From Whalleya microplaca (Eukaryota; Ascomycota; Sordariomycetes; Xylariales; Xylariaceae), in the NCBI GenBank assembly GCA_022497155.1, contig MU385711.1, forward strand, positions 1 through 64,000: a stretch of DNA of 64,000 nt, in the 5' to 3' direction. Below are positions 1 to 12,352 of the stretch, piece by piece (position 1 is the first letter of the stretch; every line of letters begins with the position of its first letter). The notes below the pieces were generated by a model. That model saw nothing but the letters and a program-made list of their open reading frames with translations. It was not told the origin of the DNA and made no database searches. Made by a program: the position numbers and the translations under genes.

Positions 1-1002
1 CAGCAGCAGGTCAGGTCAGGTGACAACAGGTCAGCTAGCCACAGCTAGCCACGGCTTTCAACAGGTCAGATAGCCACAGCTATCAGCAGCAGCAGCAGCA
101 GCTGACAGCCTCCCTTGCTGCTGAAGGCCTCCCTTGCTGCTGAAGGTGACATTCAAGTGATGTGGTGTATTAAGGTGTGTAAAGGTGTCATCCGATATCG
201 TCGTCCATACAAATTGTATACGTGTCAATAGCTGGCTGCATCCAGCTACATACCAACAGCACAATCAGCTTGTTACCGTTGCCCATGTAAAAATGGACAG
301 GTTTATATGCAAAAATATACGGTCTGGTGTCTCTGGTGTTATCGCGCTCTGTGTTCCTGGTGTCCTGTTGTATAAAAAAAAAGAAAATTCGTAAATCGTA
401 GGTGACAAGTGATATGGATGTAATATATAGATGAAGCAGCTGGCTGGCTATCGATCGAGCATATGGCTTGGTTCGATTTGTATGGGAGACAGGTGGCTAT
501 CGGACGAAATGGAATGAAATGGTTCGCGTGCGATATGTCGGATAAAGATAAAGTGAGCTTGACAGTAGATGTACTTCAAGTGGCTATTGCTAGTGAATTC
601 TGTGCTTCCGTGACTTATGGTACTTCAAAAAGGACTGTTTTGCTCGATTGATCAGAAGGCGAAAAAGTTAAAGCCTGTCCGGGGGTGAGCCAAATGTCTT
701 GGGACAGGGTGACAGGGTGAATCGAAAGTGAGATATCAAGTCAAAAATGAGTGTATATTAGCTGCCAGAGCTGTGTGTGTGACTATCTGACTATCCAGTG
801 ATATCTGTTATTAAAAAAGTGAAGGAGATGTGAGGGAAAAGGTCAGCTAAATACAGGTATATAATCCACTGTAAATTGCCCTGTGGAGTGCCCTGTGGAT
901 ACCCTGTGGAGTGCCCTGTGGAGTGCCCTGTGACGTGGCTCCAAGGGGCTTCTAGTGGCTTCTAAGCTGCTATCAATACCCGTAATCCCCTGCCCCATTA
1001 CA
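1..1002 (+). mobile_element. 3' part of a non-autonomous LTR element, second copy (truncated by window edge)
   Basis: This stretch has three blocks in the same order as the 3' half of the element at 3714-13221. They are a CAGCAGCAGGTCAGGTCAGG-type minisatellite (about 1-160), a 523-bp block (172-694) that recurs at 12358-12880, and a terminal repeat (695-1002) that recurs at 3714 and 12881. It contains no coding sequence. The terminal repeat starts TGTCTTGGG and ends in CA. It is 33 bp shorter than the other two copies because it has fewer units of a GTGCCCTGTGGA-like internal tandem. It keeps more G and C than the other copies, so it is less RIP-damaged. The 5' end lies outside the window. 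Confidence 0.7.
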
Positions 1003-3713
1003 ATATAAAAAATAATACCGATTAATTGTTTTAAAAAACCTAAAACCGCCTTTAAATATTAGGCTATTAAAAAACGTTAATATATCTTAAAAAACTTTAA
1101 CTAAATAACTTAAACATTACGTAAAAAAAAAGAAAATAATAATACCCTCCCGACTTATTAAAATTTTAAGCGAATAATTAAAAATAAAAAATTTAAAAAA
1201 AATATACCAGCTAGTTATTAATACCCTATTAAATTACTTAAAAACGTATACTAAATTATATGCGGCTAATATATATATAAAAAGCGGAAAAACCCCTACC
1301 TTCCTGTTTAAAAACTTTACTAAATTAAAAAAAAGCTTTTTTTATAACAAATAAAACCTTTATTAAATCGGTATTCCTTAAAATATACTCGGCCGATCCC
1401 GACGTTTTTTTCTATAAAATTTAATTTTATAATATTATATTTATAGCCTTTTTTTAATAGACCTAAATTATAAGCTTTATAGCAAAAAATTACTTACTAA
1501 ATGCGAATGTTTTAGTCCAATTAAGCCTTTAAATAAGTAAAACTTAAAAAAATATAATTAAAAACTTATAAAAAATCGAATAACGCAATACTTAAATTAA
1601 TAATTTTAACGTACGGCTAAATAAAACTAACCAAACTATTATTAACTTATTAACTTAAAGCTTTTAATAAAACATATCGGAATCCGGTATAAATAAAAAA
1701 ACAATAAAAATAAATATCCTTACCTATTATAATAAAATTAACCGTAACACTGTTACTTTCGAAATATAATACCGCAAATAAAAAAATTAATTATTTATTA
1801 ATGCCAATTATTTCCCGACTAATTATATATATATAATAGCTATTAAATTATATATTTAAAAATATATATTAATATAGCTAAAACTTTATTTTCGTTTTAT
1901 TAACTTATATTATTTAATTATATTTATAGCGTTAATAAAATACCTTTAAAAAATAGTATAACTTTAATAACGTTCGATAAATAAAAACTGAATTTATTAA
2001 GCTTTAAATAGAAATATTAAAAAATTTCCAAAAATTCCGAAATAAATTTATTACATTAGCGGAAAAACGACAGCTATACTATAATAAATAGAAAAAAAAG
2101 TTTTATAGCCGGTTTATTTATTATTTATAAACTAAAATAGCCGCTTAATATTTTAATTTATTTTATAACTTTAATTGTTATATTATTTATTACGCCGAAA
2201 TTATATTTACTTTTTAAATAATAAATAAAATACGCAATATAATATAAGCTATTAAAACCGCTACGATAATTAAGTCGATATTTAAGCCTTAAGCTTTAAA
2301 ATTAGCCTATATAAATAACAAACGCGCTTCCGGAAGAAATTTATAATTAGCTTTAAGTTTAAACTCGAATAAATTTAGCAATATAATAATCACGCCTTTT
2401 AATATTTATATTTACTTTCCGCCCCGAAATAACGCTAAACTAATAAAACTTAAGAAATGTTATTTTAACTGTTATAACGAAAGGTATAATAAAACCAATT
2501 ATTTATACCCGCTATATTTTAATTAGTATTTTAACCAGTCCGTAGTAAATAAAGCTGCCTGTATTAACGCTTTTTTTATAAAATTTACTCGACTTAAAAA
2601 ATTATAAAAATCCCGACAAAAAATCGGATTAAAAAAAACTAAAAAACGCGATATTTTAAAATAATTAAATTTTATTTCTAAAATAAAGATATTATAAGTT
2701 AGTTTAGCTAATTTAATAGTAAAAATCCCCCGGGATTTTTTAAACGTTTATTTAAATAACACTTTTTTTATTAAAGTATATATTATTAATATATAGCTTT
2801 TTATTAAAAATAAAAAATATATTTGGTAATATTAAAGTAAATATTTATATTGTAATAAATAAATCTTTCGCAAAAAAAGTTAAATAATACTTATACCCGG
2901 AAATTATTACGGGGTTTATCTTAAAATATATTAAAAAGTATAAAAAAAAATATCCAAATAATTAATGAGGCCTTATAATTAAACCTATAGATAAATAATT
3001 GCATTTTTTATAATAAAATCTTTTTCGTAATAAATATAAAATATAACTTAATTTTTAAAAAAGGCTAGTTAGTAAAAAAAGACATATTAATAAATTGTCG
3101 GCATTAGTAGCTAATATATTTTAAAAATATATTACGTAACGACCTACTGGGTTTTTATAACTTTAATATAGGAAATATAGGGAATTTTCTTAAAAATAAT
3201 TCTTTTTAAATAAACGCTGGTCGGTATAATAAAATATTAAAAAAAAATAAAAAATAACGAGCTAATAGCCGGGCTTCTTAAATATAAAAACGCTAGATAT
3301 AAAAATATAAGCCTATTAAAAAAATAACAAAAGCTATACGACAGTAAATTCGAGAATTAAAAGAATTACGTCGCTGTTTAAAACAATTATTACTAAAACC
3401 GATAATACCTATTAACTAGCGGCCGAAAAAAATCTTTTAACGATATCCCTAAAGGTATAAGCCTAAACCCGTATAACAGAAATTTATAAATCGAAATTTA
3501 TATCTTAAATCCTAATTTCCCGATATATTCCTTACTTTATAAAAAAGGCACGCCGAAAAGAAAAAAAAAGCGAATAAAAATATAATATAAAAGGCGCTTA
3601 TAAATTAAAAAAAACGTAATCGGTTAATATAAATAGCGACTAATAAATATAATAATTATTAATATAAAACCTTTTTTTAAGGCAGCATAAAAAACCTATA
3701 TATATATAACTAT
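1003..3713 (+). pseudogene. RIP-decayed gag region of the outer Ty3/Gypsy element
   Basis: This is very AT-rich DNA with no intact reading frame. Read on the plus strand with TAA/TAG treated as decayed Gln codons, 2050-2350 gives a gag-like stretch. About 2455-2515 gives a decayed zinc knuckle (KCYFNCYNERYNKTNYLYP, resembling a Cys-x2-Cys-x4-His-x4-Cys gag knuckle). The region ends where the non-autonomous element begins at 3714. The matching pol half resumes at 13222 on the same strand. I infer that the two halves are one element interrupted by insertion. Its 5' LTR was not found. Confidence 0.65.
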
Positions 3714-4054
3714 TGTCTTGGGATAGGGTGTTAAGGTAAATCGAAAGTGAGATATCAAGTTAAAATGAGTGTATATTAGCTGCTAAAGCTATATGTGTGT
3801 GACTATTTAGTGATATCTATTAATTTATTTAAAAAAGTGAAGGAGATGTAAGGGAAAAGGTTAGCTAAATATAGGTATGTAATCCACTGTAAATTGCCTT
3901 ATGGAGTGCTTTATAAATACCCTGTAAAATGCCTTATAGATACCTTGTGGAGTGCCCTGTGGATACCCTGTGGAGTGCCCTGTGACGTGGCTTTAGGGGG
4001 CTTTTAATGGCTCTTAAGCTGCTATTAATACCCGTAATTCCCTGCCCCATAACA
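3714..4054 (+). repeat. 5' LTR of the non-autonomous element
   Basis: This copy is 341 bp and matches 12881-13221 in length and 695-1002 in sequence. It contains short tandem GTGCCCTGTGGAT-like units around 3897-3985. Differences from the other copies are mostly transitions. Confidence 0.75.
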
Positions 4055-4204
4055 TCCCTCCCTAATTTTTCAGCTAGCGTCCACGCAGCTGAAAAATCAA
4101 AAAAACAAAAAAAAAAACAAAAAAAAAAAATGAAAACACGCCCCACACTTGAATGCCTGACCTTCAGATCTGAAAAAAAAAAAAAAATTTTCACCCCAGG
4201 GACC
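4055..4204. other. Hairpin and A-rich segment inside the non-autonomous element
   Basis: An inverted repeat (ATTTTTCAGCT around 4067 and AGCTGAAAAAT around 4087) is followed by two long A-rich runs (about 4096-4130 and 4172-4187). No coding potential was seen. Confidence 0.5.
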
Positions 4205-4560
4205 TTAGGGTAACAGGTCAGATAGCCACAGCTATCAGCAGCAGCAGCAGCAGGTCAGGTCAGGTGGCCATAGCTTACAGCAGATCAGCAGCAAGTCAGG
4301 TGACAGCAGGTGACAACAGGTTAGCTAGCCACAGCTAGCCACGGCTTTCAACAGGTCAGATAGCCACAGCTATCAGCAGCAGCAGGTCAGGTCAGCTGAC
4401 CTCCCTGTAAGCCTCCCTAGCAGCTGACAGCAGGTGACAGCAGGTCAGCTAGCCACAGCTATCAGCAGCAGCAGCAGGTCAGGTGACAACAGGTCAGCTA
4501 GCCACAGCTATTAGCAGCAGCAGCAGCAGCTGACAGCCTCCCTTGCTGCTGAAGGTGGCA
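4205..4560. repeat. CAG/GGTCAG minisatellite
   Basis: Irregular tandem units are built from CAGCAGCAGCAG, GTCAGGTCAGGTGAC, AGCTAGCCACAGCTAGCC and TGACAGCCTCCCTTGCTGCTG. The same array type is at 1-160. The units vary in order and length and have no spacer-repeat regularity. Confidence 0.8.
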
Positions 4561-4573
4561 TTCAAGTGATGAG

Positions 4574-4764
4574 TGTAATGGGCTGTGCCGTAGTGGGGAA
4601 TATCGGCGATCATAAGCCGATATGGCAGCATAGCTCTCGAGAGCTAGTATAAATGCTCTCGAGCTATGTCGATATACCTTTTTGATTTTCTTTTTTTTTT
4701 TAGTTAGAAAATAAACATTTATTTGGCATTATAAAATTATATCTTAACGTAATAGCCTTTTATA
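4574..4764 (+). repeat. 5' LTR of the chromovirus
   Basis: This LTR pairs with 12162-12352. It contains a hairpin (ATATCGGC..GCCGATAT near 4601-4624) and a TATAAAT box near 4650 set between CTCTCGAG repeats, the probable Pol II promoter. It is less RIP-decayed than its partner over its first 110 bp. Confidence 0.85.
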
Positions 4765-4789
4765 TATTTTCTAACTTACTAACTCCCGA

Positions 4790-6450
4790 GCTGCGTTAAA
4801 GCAGATTAAAATGTTAGGAGAAGCTTTAAAATAACTCCCTAATAATCCGGAAATACCGTTAACGAGATACGCGGAAGCACTAAATATTTAGGTCTATTAG
4901 ATTTACACCTGCCTTAAGCAAATATATATAATATTAAAAGCGGTATTAAAAAATAATTCGGAAAAATAACAACTAAAACAAGCGGCTTATAAGCAGAAAT
5001 TAAAAAAATAATAGGACAAATTATTATAACGCTAGGTAGTTTTAAAAATATAGCTATAAAAAAACCTTAATTTACTAATTATATAAAACGCAAATATAAT
5101 AAAAGGTATTTTTGCGTAAAACCCTCGGGATTTTTAAAAACCTTAAAGATAGCTAGCTTAAATAAATATAAACCTTTAGCTAGGAAACCTTTAGTTAAAA
5201 AACCTTTAAATACTATTAGTACCCACCCTAATAATTACTATAGTTCCAGTACTTAAATATAAGCTATTATTATAGCCCGAAAAGTTCGGGGGCAAGCGTA
5301 ACTGCTACCCTATATAAAAGATATTAATAAAATATAAGCTTTAAAAAATACGGAGTTTATAAAAAAAGACTAGGATAAATAATATAACATTTATAAGCGG
5401 CTCGAAAATAATATATAACGCGTAATAAAATTATATTATATTATAAGAAAACCTAATAAAATATATAACCTAATATTTTTCTTTTAATATTTATCGAACG
5501 TTTATAAAAATTGTAATAAAGCTATTAAAGCGGGAAGCAAATTATATAAATGCCGCTAGTCCGCTAATTAAACTTTTATATTTTTTTATACTAATTTCGA
5601 GCAACTATTAGTAAAAATAAAAGGCAATATATAAAATAATAAAATAAAATTTATATTTATCGAAAAAGCAATTAATAATAAATTTAAAAACGCGTTAGTT
5701 TTAATAACGCTACCGAATATTTATTAAAATTAGGTTTACTAAATAATAAATATCATAACCCGACTTAAAAAATCGCTATTTTATTATAGCGGGAATAGTT
5801 TAAAAGGCGGGATTACGCCGAATAAATTATTTTTTCCGGGCCTATTATCCCCTACCCCTAATCGCTTTAGGACTAATTATAAAAGCGATACGTTAATAAC
5901 TGATATAGCCGCGCTAATAAAAAACTAGCGGGTTAAATAAATAACAAACAAAAAACGAAACGCTTAAATAAAACGCGGAAAATATTTGCGATATAAAAAA
6001 AAAAGCTACTTATTTAAAAAATATATTTATTATTTTATAAAATTACCTACTTATATTAGGGTTAATATAATAGTAGGCTATAAATTTAAAAAAAATAGAG
6101 CTAAAAAACACTAAAAAAATAAAAAAACAAATAGCTCTTAAGTAAAGTTACGTTTAAAAACTTAATATAACAGCAGAAAAAATTAATATAACCGAGCAAT
6201 TTATAAACGGGAAATCTTTTATAATTAATATATGTTTAAATTAATAACTATATATAAAAACTTTTATAAATTTAAAATATAAATGTTATATTATTATTAA
6301 TAAAAATATAATAAAACGCTTAAAATTATTACGTATATTTATCCGGAAAAAGATGGTAAAAAAAACTATTTATAAAAAGGGATTAAGTGTTTCGGATATA
6401 ATTTGCGAGATAATTTATATAAAAGCTAATTTTAATAAATATAAGTTAAA
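4790..6450 (+). pseudogene. Decayed gag of the chromovirus
   Basis: Plus-strand translation with RIP stops read as Gln gives a basic, helical gag-like protein at about 4860-5760. It includes a stretch resembling FEQLLVKIKGNIQNNKIKFI around 5600-5650, which matches the general Gypsy gag form. Around 6280-6450 there are remnants of Cys-rich knuckles (KCYYYYQ, KCFGYNL). Nearly all stops are TAA or TAG at expected Gln positions. There is no intact start or frame. Confidence 0.6.
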
Positions 6451-6889
6451 AATATTTATATATATTATATTAGGTTTAAATTATTTTATAATACTAAAAA
6501 AGTCTTAAATAAAACGTAATCGGGTAATATATATAACGTATAAATATATATTATATATAAAAGTTACCGGAAATTTAAGAATATAGGAAAAAAAATATTC
6601 CCTAAAAACTATAAAAGTTCGCGAAATTTGGGAGGCGCTTTATATTAGTACAATATATTTTATAAGAGAAATAAAAAAAGCTCGGAAATAAAAAAGGCTA
6701 GAAAAACGAGTAATAGTTTAACAAACGGCTATATTTATTATTATATTAGCGGATATTAATAAAGCTTTAGCGCTTAAAAAAAACCAACGTTCGAAAAAAT
6801 TTCCCCCCTTAATTAAAGGGCTAGAAATAATTATTCGAAAAAAAAAAGCAAAAATCTTCTGCTATATCGCGTAAAAGCCGATTATAAAA

Positions 6890-8650
6890 TTAACATAAAT
6901 TATAATAAAGCGGGCAGAAAGTTACCTGCTTTTTAGGGGTTATTATATAGTATATCCCGGGAGGAATTATTAGCGTTACGGAAAATATTAACTAAACTAT
7001 TAGATAAAGGGTATATTTATATAAATAGTTCGCCCGCAAAAGCTCTTATACTTTTCGTCCGGAAACCGAATAATAGACTCTGTTTTTATTGCAATTATAA
7101 AGTATTAAATAATATTATTTAATAGAATCGGTACCCGTTTTTATTTATATAGAAAACGTTTAAAACTTTTTCGGGAGTAAAATAGTTTTTTAAGGTAAAT
7201 ATTAAGTCGGCTTTTTATAAAATTAAAATTAGGGAGAGAAATAAATAAAAAACGGCTTTTTATATCCGCTTTAGGCTGTTCGAGTAACTCGTAATTTCTT
7301 TCGGTTTAATAAGTATTCCCGTAACGTTTTAATGTTATATAAATAATACGTTAAAAAAATACTTAAATATCTTTTATTTAATATATATAAACGATATATT
7401 AATTTATTTTTTTGGGATAAAAAAAATTATATCGATAAAGTAAAGAAAGTATTAAAATGTTTGGAAATAGCGGGCTTAAATCTAGATATAAATAAATGCG
7501 AGTTTATAATAATTATTATAAAATATTTAGGATTTATTATCGAAATAAAAAAGGGGGTGATGCGTGTTGCCCCGGGGGGCATATACACGGACCATGTAAG
7601 ATAAAATAAAATAAAATAAGCTAGCCTAGCTATATGTGGCATAGCAATAGCTAGTTAGGAAGGGTCCCTCCTTCCTTTTTCCTAATATAGATTAGATTAA
7701 TACACCCGCATATTGTTTGTATTAAATTAGTAACACCTGCATTTCCATTATAAACCAAACCACACCAGCATTTAAGGAAGGATACACCATTAGTAAAAAA
7801 TTTTTCTTAACCCGCATTTTTCTTAGATGCACCATTAGCATCCTTAATGCACTATCATTATCGGAAAAATTCTTTTCCACCATTATATCTTTTAATATAA
7901 CATTATTATTCCGATAACACATCATTATGGAGTTTTTTAAGACGTTTAAAAAAGTCTATAATTTTTTAGGATTTGCGAATTTCTACCGGGATTTTATTAA
8001 GAATTATATAAATTTTATTACCTTTTTATTGGCATTTACGAAAAAAGGGGTACCGTTTCGATAAAGGCTTTCGGAAAATTTGGCGTTCGAGAATTTTAAA
8101 CGAGCGTTTTTAAAAAAACCGGCCTTAATATAATAAAATCCCGAATAAAAAATAGTAGTCGAAATAAACTATTCGGGATAAGCTTGCGGGAGGTACTTAT
8201 TATAACGCGATAAGCGAGAGATTTTATTACTTATAGCTTATTATTTTAGGCGCTTAACCCCGGCAAAAGTTAATTATAAAATTTACGATAAAAAGTTACT
8301 AATAATTATAAGCTATTTGCGAATATAAAACGCGGAGTTATAAAATATAGTTTTAATATTTATAATTTTATTTAATTATAAAAATTTAAAATATTTTATA
8401 ACTTTTAAAAGACTTTTTAAGCGATAAGTACGTTAATTAAAGGAATTAATACGCTTTAATTTCCGATTGGAATTTCGCGTTAGGCGTTTAAATATTAAAC
8501 CCGATATTTTTTTACGGCGTAAATAAAACCTGCTATAAAAAATATAAAATAAAAGGTATAAAAAACGGGAATTTTAACTATTATAAAAAAAATAATTACC
8601 TTATATATAACTTAAAAGATATAAATAAACAGGGACTATTAAAATAAGGT
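6890..8650 (+). pseudogene. Decayed reverse transcriptase/RNase H of the chromovirus, split by an insert
   Basis: The plus-strand translation shows typical Gypsy RT blocks: SSPAKALILFVRKPNN (about 7030-7075), KVNIKSAFYKIKI (about 7193-7230) and YINDIL (about 7387-7404, where the catalytic YVDDIL has lost one Asp to Asn by G-to-A). These are followed by KYLGFIIEIKKG before the insert at 7558 and FLGFANFYRDFIKNY after it (about 7957-8001). About a dozen codons between these blocks are missing around the insert. RNase H remnants follow to about 8650. Confidence 0.75.
7558..7924 (-). mobile_element. 367-bp RIP-poor insert (solo LTR or MITE) inside the reverse transcriptase
   Basis: The element starts TGATGCGTGTT and ends AACACATCA, so its ends are imperfect inverted repeats (TGATG..CATCA). 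Unlike all surrounding DNA it keeps many CA/TG and CG dinucleotides. A related terminus, inverted and RIP-decayed, ends at 17007 (TTATTTTATTTTATTTTAT, then a decayed GGCAACACGCATCA). No clean target duplication is visible, and some host RT codons are missing at the site. It could be a solo LTR in reverse orientation or a TIR element; I cannot decide. No credible gene lies in it. Confidence 0.6.
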
Positions 8651-9099
8651 ATATTTAATTATATGGATAAAATATTTTAAAAAGTAAGGAAATTTTCGAA
8701 TATAAAGATTTATAATTGTTATAAAATATAAAAGTAGCGAAAAACCCGAATTACGCGCAAATAATAAAGGCAATAATTTAAAAAAACCGAGCGTTCCTTA
8801 AAAACTTAAATATAAAAATATCGTTATCGGAATATAATATTAATAATAAGGGTCGATTATACTTTTACGAGCGCATTTAAATCTTTAATTAAAAATTATT
8901 CCGTACTACTTTAATATAAAATACCTATAATTTATATTTAATAAAGCACCTGGGAAAAAAGAATATATTAGTAATATTTTTAAAAACGTTTTATTAGCCT
9001 AAAATATCGGCGTTTATAAAATGCTTCTATAAAAATTACGATATTTATAGGAGAAAAACGGTATAGCGTAATTAAAAAAAAAGGCTTTTAAAATTATTA

Positions 9100-9960
9100 C
9101 TTATCCCGGATCGATTTTATAGTAAGCTATTTATTAATTTTATAACCGACTTGTTAGCTGTTTCCGAATAGGACCTTATTTTTATAATAGTAATTTTTAA
9201 TCGATTAGAGAAGCAGGTTATATTAAAAGCTATAATTTTAATAAAAGCGGAAATATATGCCGAACGGTTTATAAATTATTATTAAAAATATTATAGTTTT
9301 TCCTATATTATAATTAGTAATAAAAAATTTAATTAAATAAAGCGATTTTAAAAATAGCTTTATTTATTAGTAAAAATTAACTAGCGTTTATTAATTATAT
9401 TTTATCCGGAAATCGACGGAATTATTAAATAAACGAATTAAAAAGTATTAGCATATTTTCGAGCGTTTATATTATATACTTAATTCGAATAGAGTTTATT
9501 ATTACCGGGAGTAATATTTGTAATTAATATCCGAAATATTATAATAATAAAGCTAAGTCTTTTTTTTATACTTTATAAATATTACGTAAAATTTATTTTA
9601 ATAATAAAATATATCCCGGAACTTATTTCCGAACCGCATATACGGGTAGAAGTTTTTATTTAGCGCTTAAAAAAGGCGATAAAATTTACATAAGCCGTAA
9701 TAATAATTATATAATAATAATAAAAAGACGCAATTAATAAGCGGCGATTTTTTATAAAGTAATTCCGAATAAGAAATAAAGTATAATTAACGTTTAAAAA
9801 TATTTTTATACCTTAATTTTTATAAAAACTAGTATAGTTATATGTTAAATATAAAATAACGCGTATTATTAGCTCTTAGGTTATAAAATTAAATATACCG
9901 AAAAAAATATATAACCGGTTTTATATCAAGCTTATTTGTTACGTAAGAAATAATCCCTTA
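9100..9960 (+). pseudogene. Decayed integrase of the chromovirus
   Basis: After RNase H, the plus strand reads as an integrase core in shifting RIP-damaged frames. It has segments resembling the DFITDLP..VVVDRLTKQ and HPETDGATERANQ regions of fungal Gypsy integrases (for example about 9180-9230 and 9395-9440). It leads directly into the chromodomain. Confidence 0.6.
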
Positions 9961-10004
9961 TTTTTTTAAAAAAACGAAAATATATAATTTTTTTTATAAT
10001 TAGT

Positions 10005-10200
10005 AAAAAAAGAAAGGAAAAAATAAAGTGGCAAGTAAAAAAAATTATTTAAGTAATTATTAAACGGAAAAGGCGAAAAAAAACTAAACAAATATTAGTA
10101 AAATAAATAAATTATACGGCTCTAATGTAAAAACCGCTCGAAAATTTAAAAGATATCGAAATAATAAACTGTTTTAAAAAAAATTACGGTAATATAAAAA
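10005..10200 (+). pseudogene. Decayed chromodomain at the pol C-terminus
   Basis: Translation gives EEEWQVKKII, then a lysine/arginine-rich stretch, then QILVKQINY and KPLENLKDIEIINCFKKNYG. This matches the chromodomain pattern EWEVEKIL..YLVKWKGY..TWEPLENL, with Trp codons turned to stops by G-to-A. Such a C-terminal chromodomain defines chromoviruses and targets integration to heterochromatin in known members. Confidence 0.75.
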
Positions 10201-10209
10201 CGAATAATA

Positions 10210-12140
10210 GGTTTAAAAAAATTAATATAAAAGGAAAAGCGAAAGTTACGCTCGCGCAACAATTATATAATTAATAAAGCATTAATAAAATATAGGAATA
10301 AAAAGATATAAATAAAATAAAAAAATGTTACGGGAAATTATAAATTTTTTATTATTATAAATAGTGCGAACGTTATTTCTAAATAAATAATAAATAACCT
10401 TTTTTATTTATATAATTTTTTTAGCAAACCGATAACTAAAATTATTATAAAACCGACCGAAAAATATAGTAGACTTAACTGAGCGGTATATTTATATTAG
10501 CCGGAAGTTAATAATTTAGCTCGTTTTTTTTATTGTTTTCTTTTTTTTTATTTATATTTATCGCTTTTCTTTTTACTTTTATAAAAGGGAATTTAGGGAG
10601 GCGGCTATAGTTACGGCAAGAAATATTAACGGGAGTAAGGGAAATGTGCGGGTAAAAGTTATGCGAGCTATATTTAAATAAAAGGTTTATAATAGTAATA
10701 AAAGCGGGCGGGACGGGCCGAAAAAAAAAACCGGAAATAAAAATATATATACGAGCAGTAAGCCCGGCGTTATTTATTATAAGGCGCGTAATAGTTATAA
10801 TATCGCTAATATTATTAGTAATATATTTAAATAAGCAAGCGACCTTTTTAAATACGGTTATAAGTTACTTTTATATAATATATAAGCTAAAAAAAATTAC
10901 GGAAAAATAAAGTAAAAACTTATATACTATTTTTACTGTTATTAAGCCCCGGCCCGGCCTAAAGTTATAGCGTTTATTTTAATACGTTTGAGATATATAG
11001 CGGCGTTAGTAACGTATTATACCCGCGTTCCGGCCGACTTTTAGGTAGCGATAAAAATTAAATAAAAAAAATAAGTAACGGAAGTATTATAAAAAAGCGG
11101 GAGAAATAAATAACCTACTAAAATTCGAGCTGTTATAAACTCGATAAATTTTTATTAAAATAGTAGCGAGAAAGTAAATTTCGGTACTTATAAGTAATTA
11201 CAAAATAGGATTAAAAAGTAATACTCGAATAAAAAAAACAAAAAGTAACTTATAATAAAATAATTATAGCCTTTAATATATTTTATATATCGTATATTAC
11301 AAATAGCTAAATATAGTTAGCATTATATTTAAAATGTTTTAAAACTAAAAAAGAAAAAAAAACTTATAGGTTTAATCGGAGCAAAAGGCGGAAGGGTTTT
11401 TAGTTATACGGCCGATATAGGGGCGGTACGGGATATAACGCGTAAAAAAAGGGAAAGCTATAAAAGTAGCGCGAACGGGCAGCCTAGGGGCGGCAAAGCC
11501 GAAAAAAAAATGAAACGAAAATATAGCGGCAGCAGCAAAAGCGAAAACAGGCAAAAATAGCAGCAAAAAAAAAAAGCGCGTTACGGAAATATTGCGGGAA
11601 AATATATTAATAACTTAAATAATAAAAAAATAGAAAAATTAAAAGATTAGAAAATAAAAAAATAAAGTAAATAATTAGGGAAATAAGTTTTTACTTATAA
11701 ATAGCCTAAAAAAAAGAGAAAAAAAAGAATTTTAAAAAAAGGGCCCGGGGTATTTAAGTAACTTTAAAAAAGGATTAATCGCGCAGCTAATTATAAAAGC
11801 TGATTATATATTACGTTAATTATGCGCTTAAATTAATTAGGAGCGGGAATCGACTTATTAATTTAAAAATAAATTTAACTACCGAATAAAAAATTAATTA
11901 AAAGCGGGAATCGAGCTTTAATTTTACGCGCGTTTATTTTATATTCGATTAGCTAATAGTAATATAAAATTAAAAACCCTTATAATAAAAAAAAAATTTT
12001 TATAAAAATACTTTTATACTACTTCCCGAACCGGCTTTAATTAATAATAAAATAAACTATTAGCAGCTAAAAAAGCCGATAATTAATAAAAATTTATATA
12101 TACCTTACGTTCGGGTATAAAAAACGCGATATAATCGCGT
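10210..12140. other. Unexplained 1.9-kb segment between the chromodomain and the 3' LTR
   Basis: Most chromoviruses end soon after the chromodomain, but about 1.9 kb follows here. It is RIP-decayed but richer in GC in places (10600-11120, 11370-11590). A plus-strand reading near 10830-11030 has spaced Lys/Tyr residues that could be decayed Cys codons. Another near 11450-11600 is Lys/Ala-rich. No family is recognisable. It may hold an extra 3' gene, an untranslated region or an older insertion. Confidence 0.4.
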
Positions 12141-12161
12141 AAAAAGTGAAGGGGGAAGTAA

Positions 12162-12352
12162 TATAATAAGCTATACCGTAATAAGAAATATCGGCGATTA
12201 TAAGCCGATATAATAATATAACTCTCGAAAGCTAGTATAAATGCTCTCGAGCTATATCGATATACCTTTTTGATTTTCTTTTCTTTTTTAGTTAAAAAAT
12301 AAACACTTATTTAGTATCACAAAATTACATCTTAGCGTAATAGCCTTTCATA
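12162..12352 (+). repeat. 3' LTR of the chromovirus
   Basis: This 191-bp LTR matches 4574-4764. It is preceded by a purine tract (GTGAAGGGGGAAG, 12146-12158). Its 5' part has more G-to-A changes than the other LTR. The target duplication copy ATAAG follows at 12353-12357. Confidence 0.85.

Larger units (their letters stand above)
4574..12352 (+). mobile_element. Nested Ty3/Gypsy chromovirus, RIP-inactivated
   Basis: This is a complete LTR retrotransposon of 7,779 bp. The 191-bp LTRs are at 4574-4764 and 12162-12352, with ends TGTAAT..CACA (the CACA decayed to CATA or TATA). The target duplication is ATGAG at 4569-4573 and ATAAG at 12353-12357, differing by one RIP-type change. A purine-rich tract just before the 3' LTR (12141-12158) is the expected polypurine tract. 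Decayed gag, reverse transcriptase, integrase and chromodomain lie in that order on the plus strand, which identifies a chromovirus. No open frame survives. It is inserted at the minisatellite/unique-block junction of the non-autonomous element. Confidence 0.88.

Noticed and set aside
4205..4560. Tandem CAG/GGTCAG units considered as a CRISPR-like array
   Set aside because: Units vary in length and are not separated by unique spacers; the organism is a fungus.
11372..11566. 64-codon minus frame in the chromovirus 3' segment
   Set aside because: Located in RIP-decayed DNA and low-complexity; not evidence for a functional gene.
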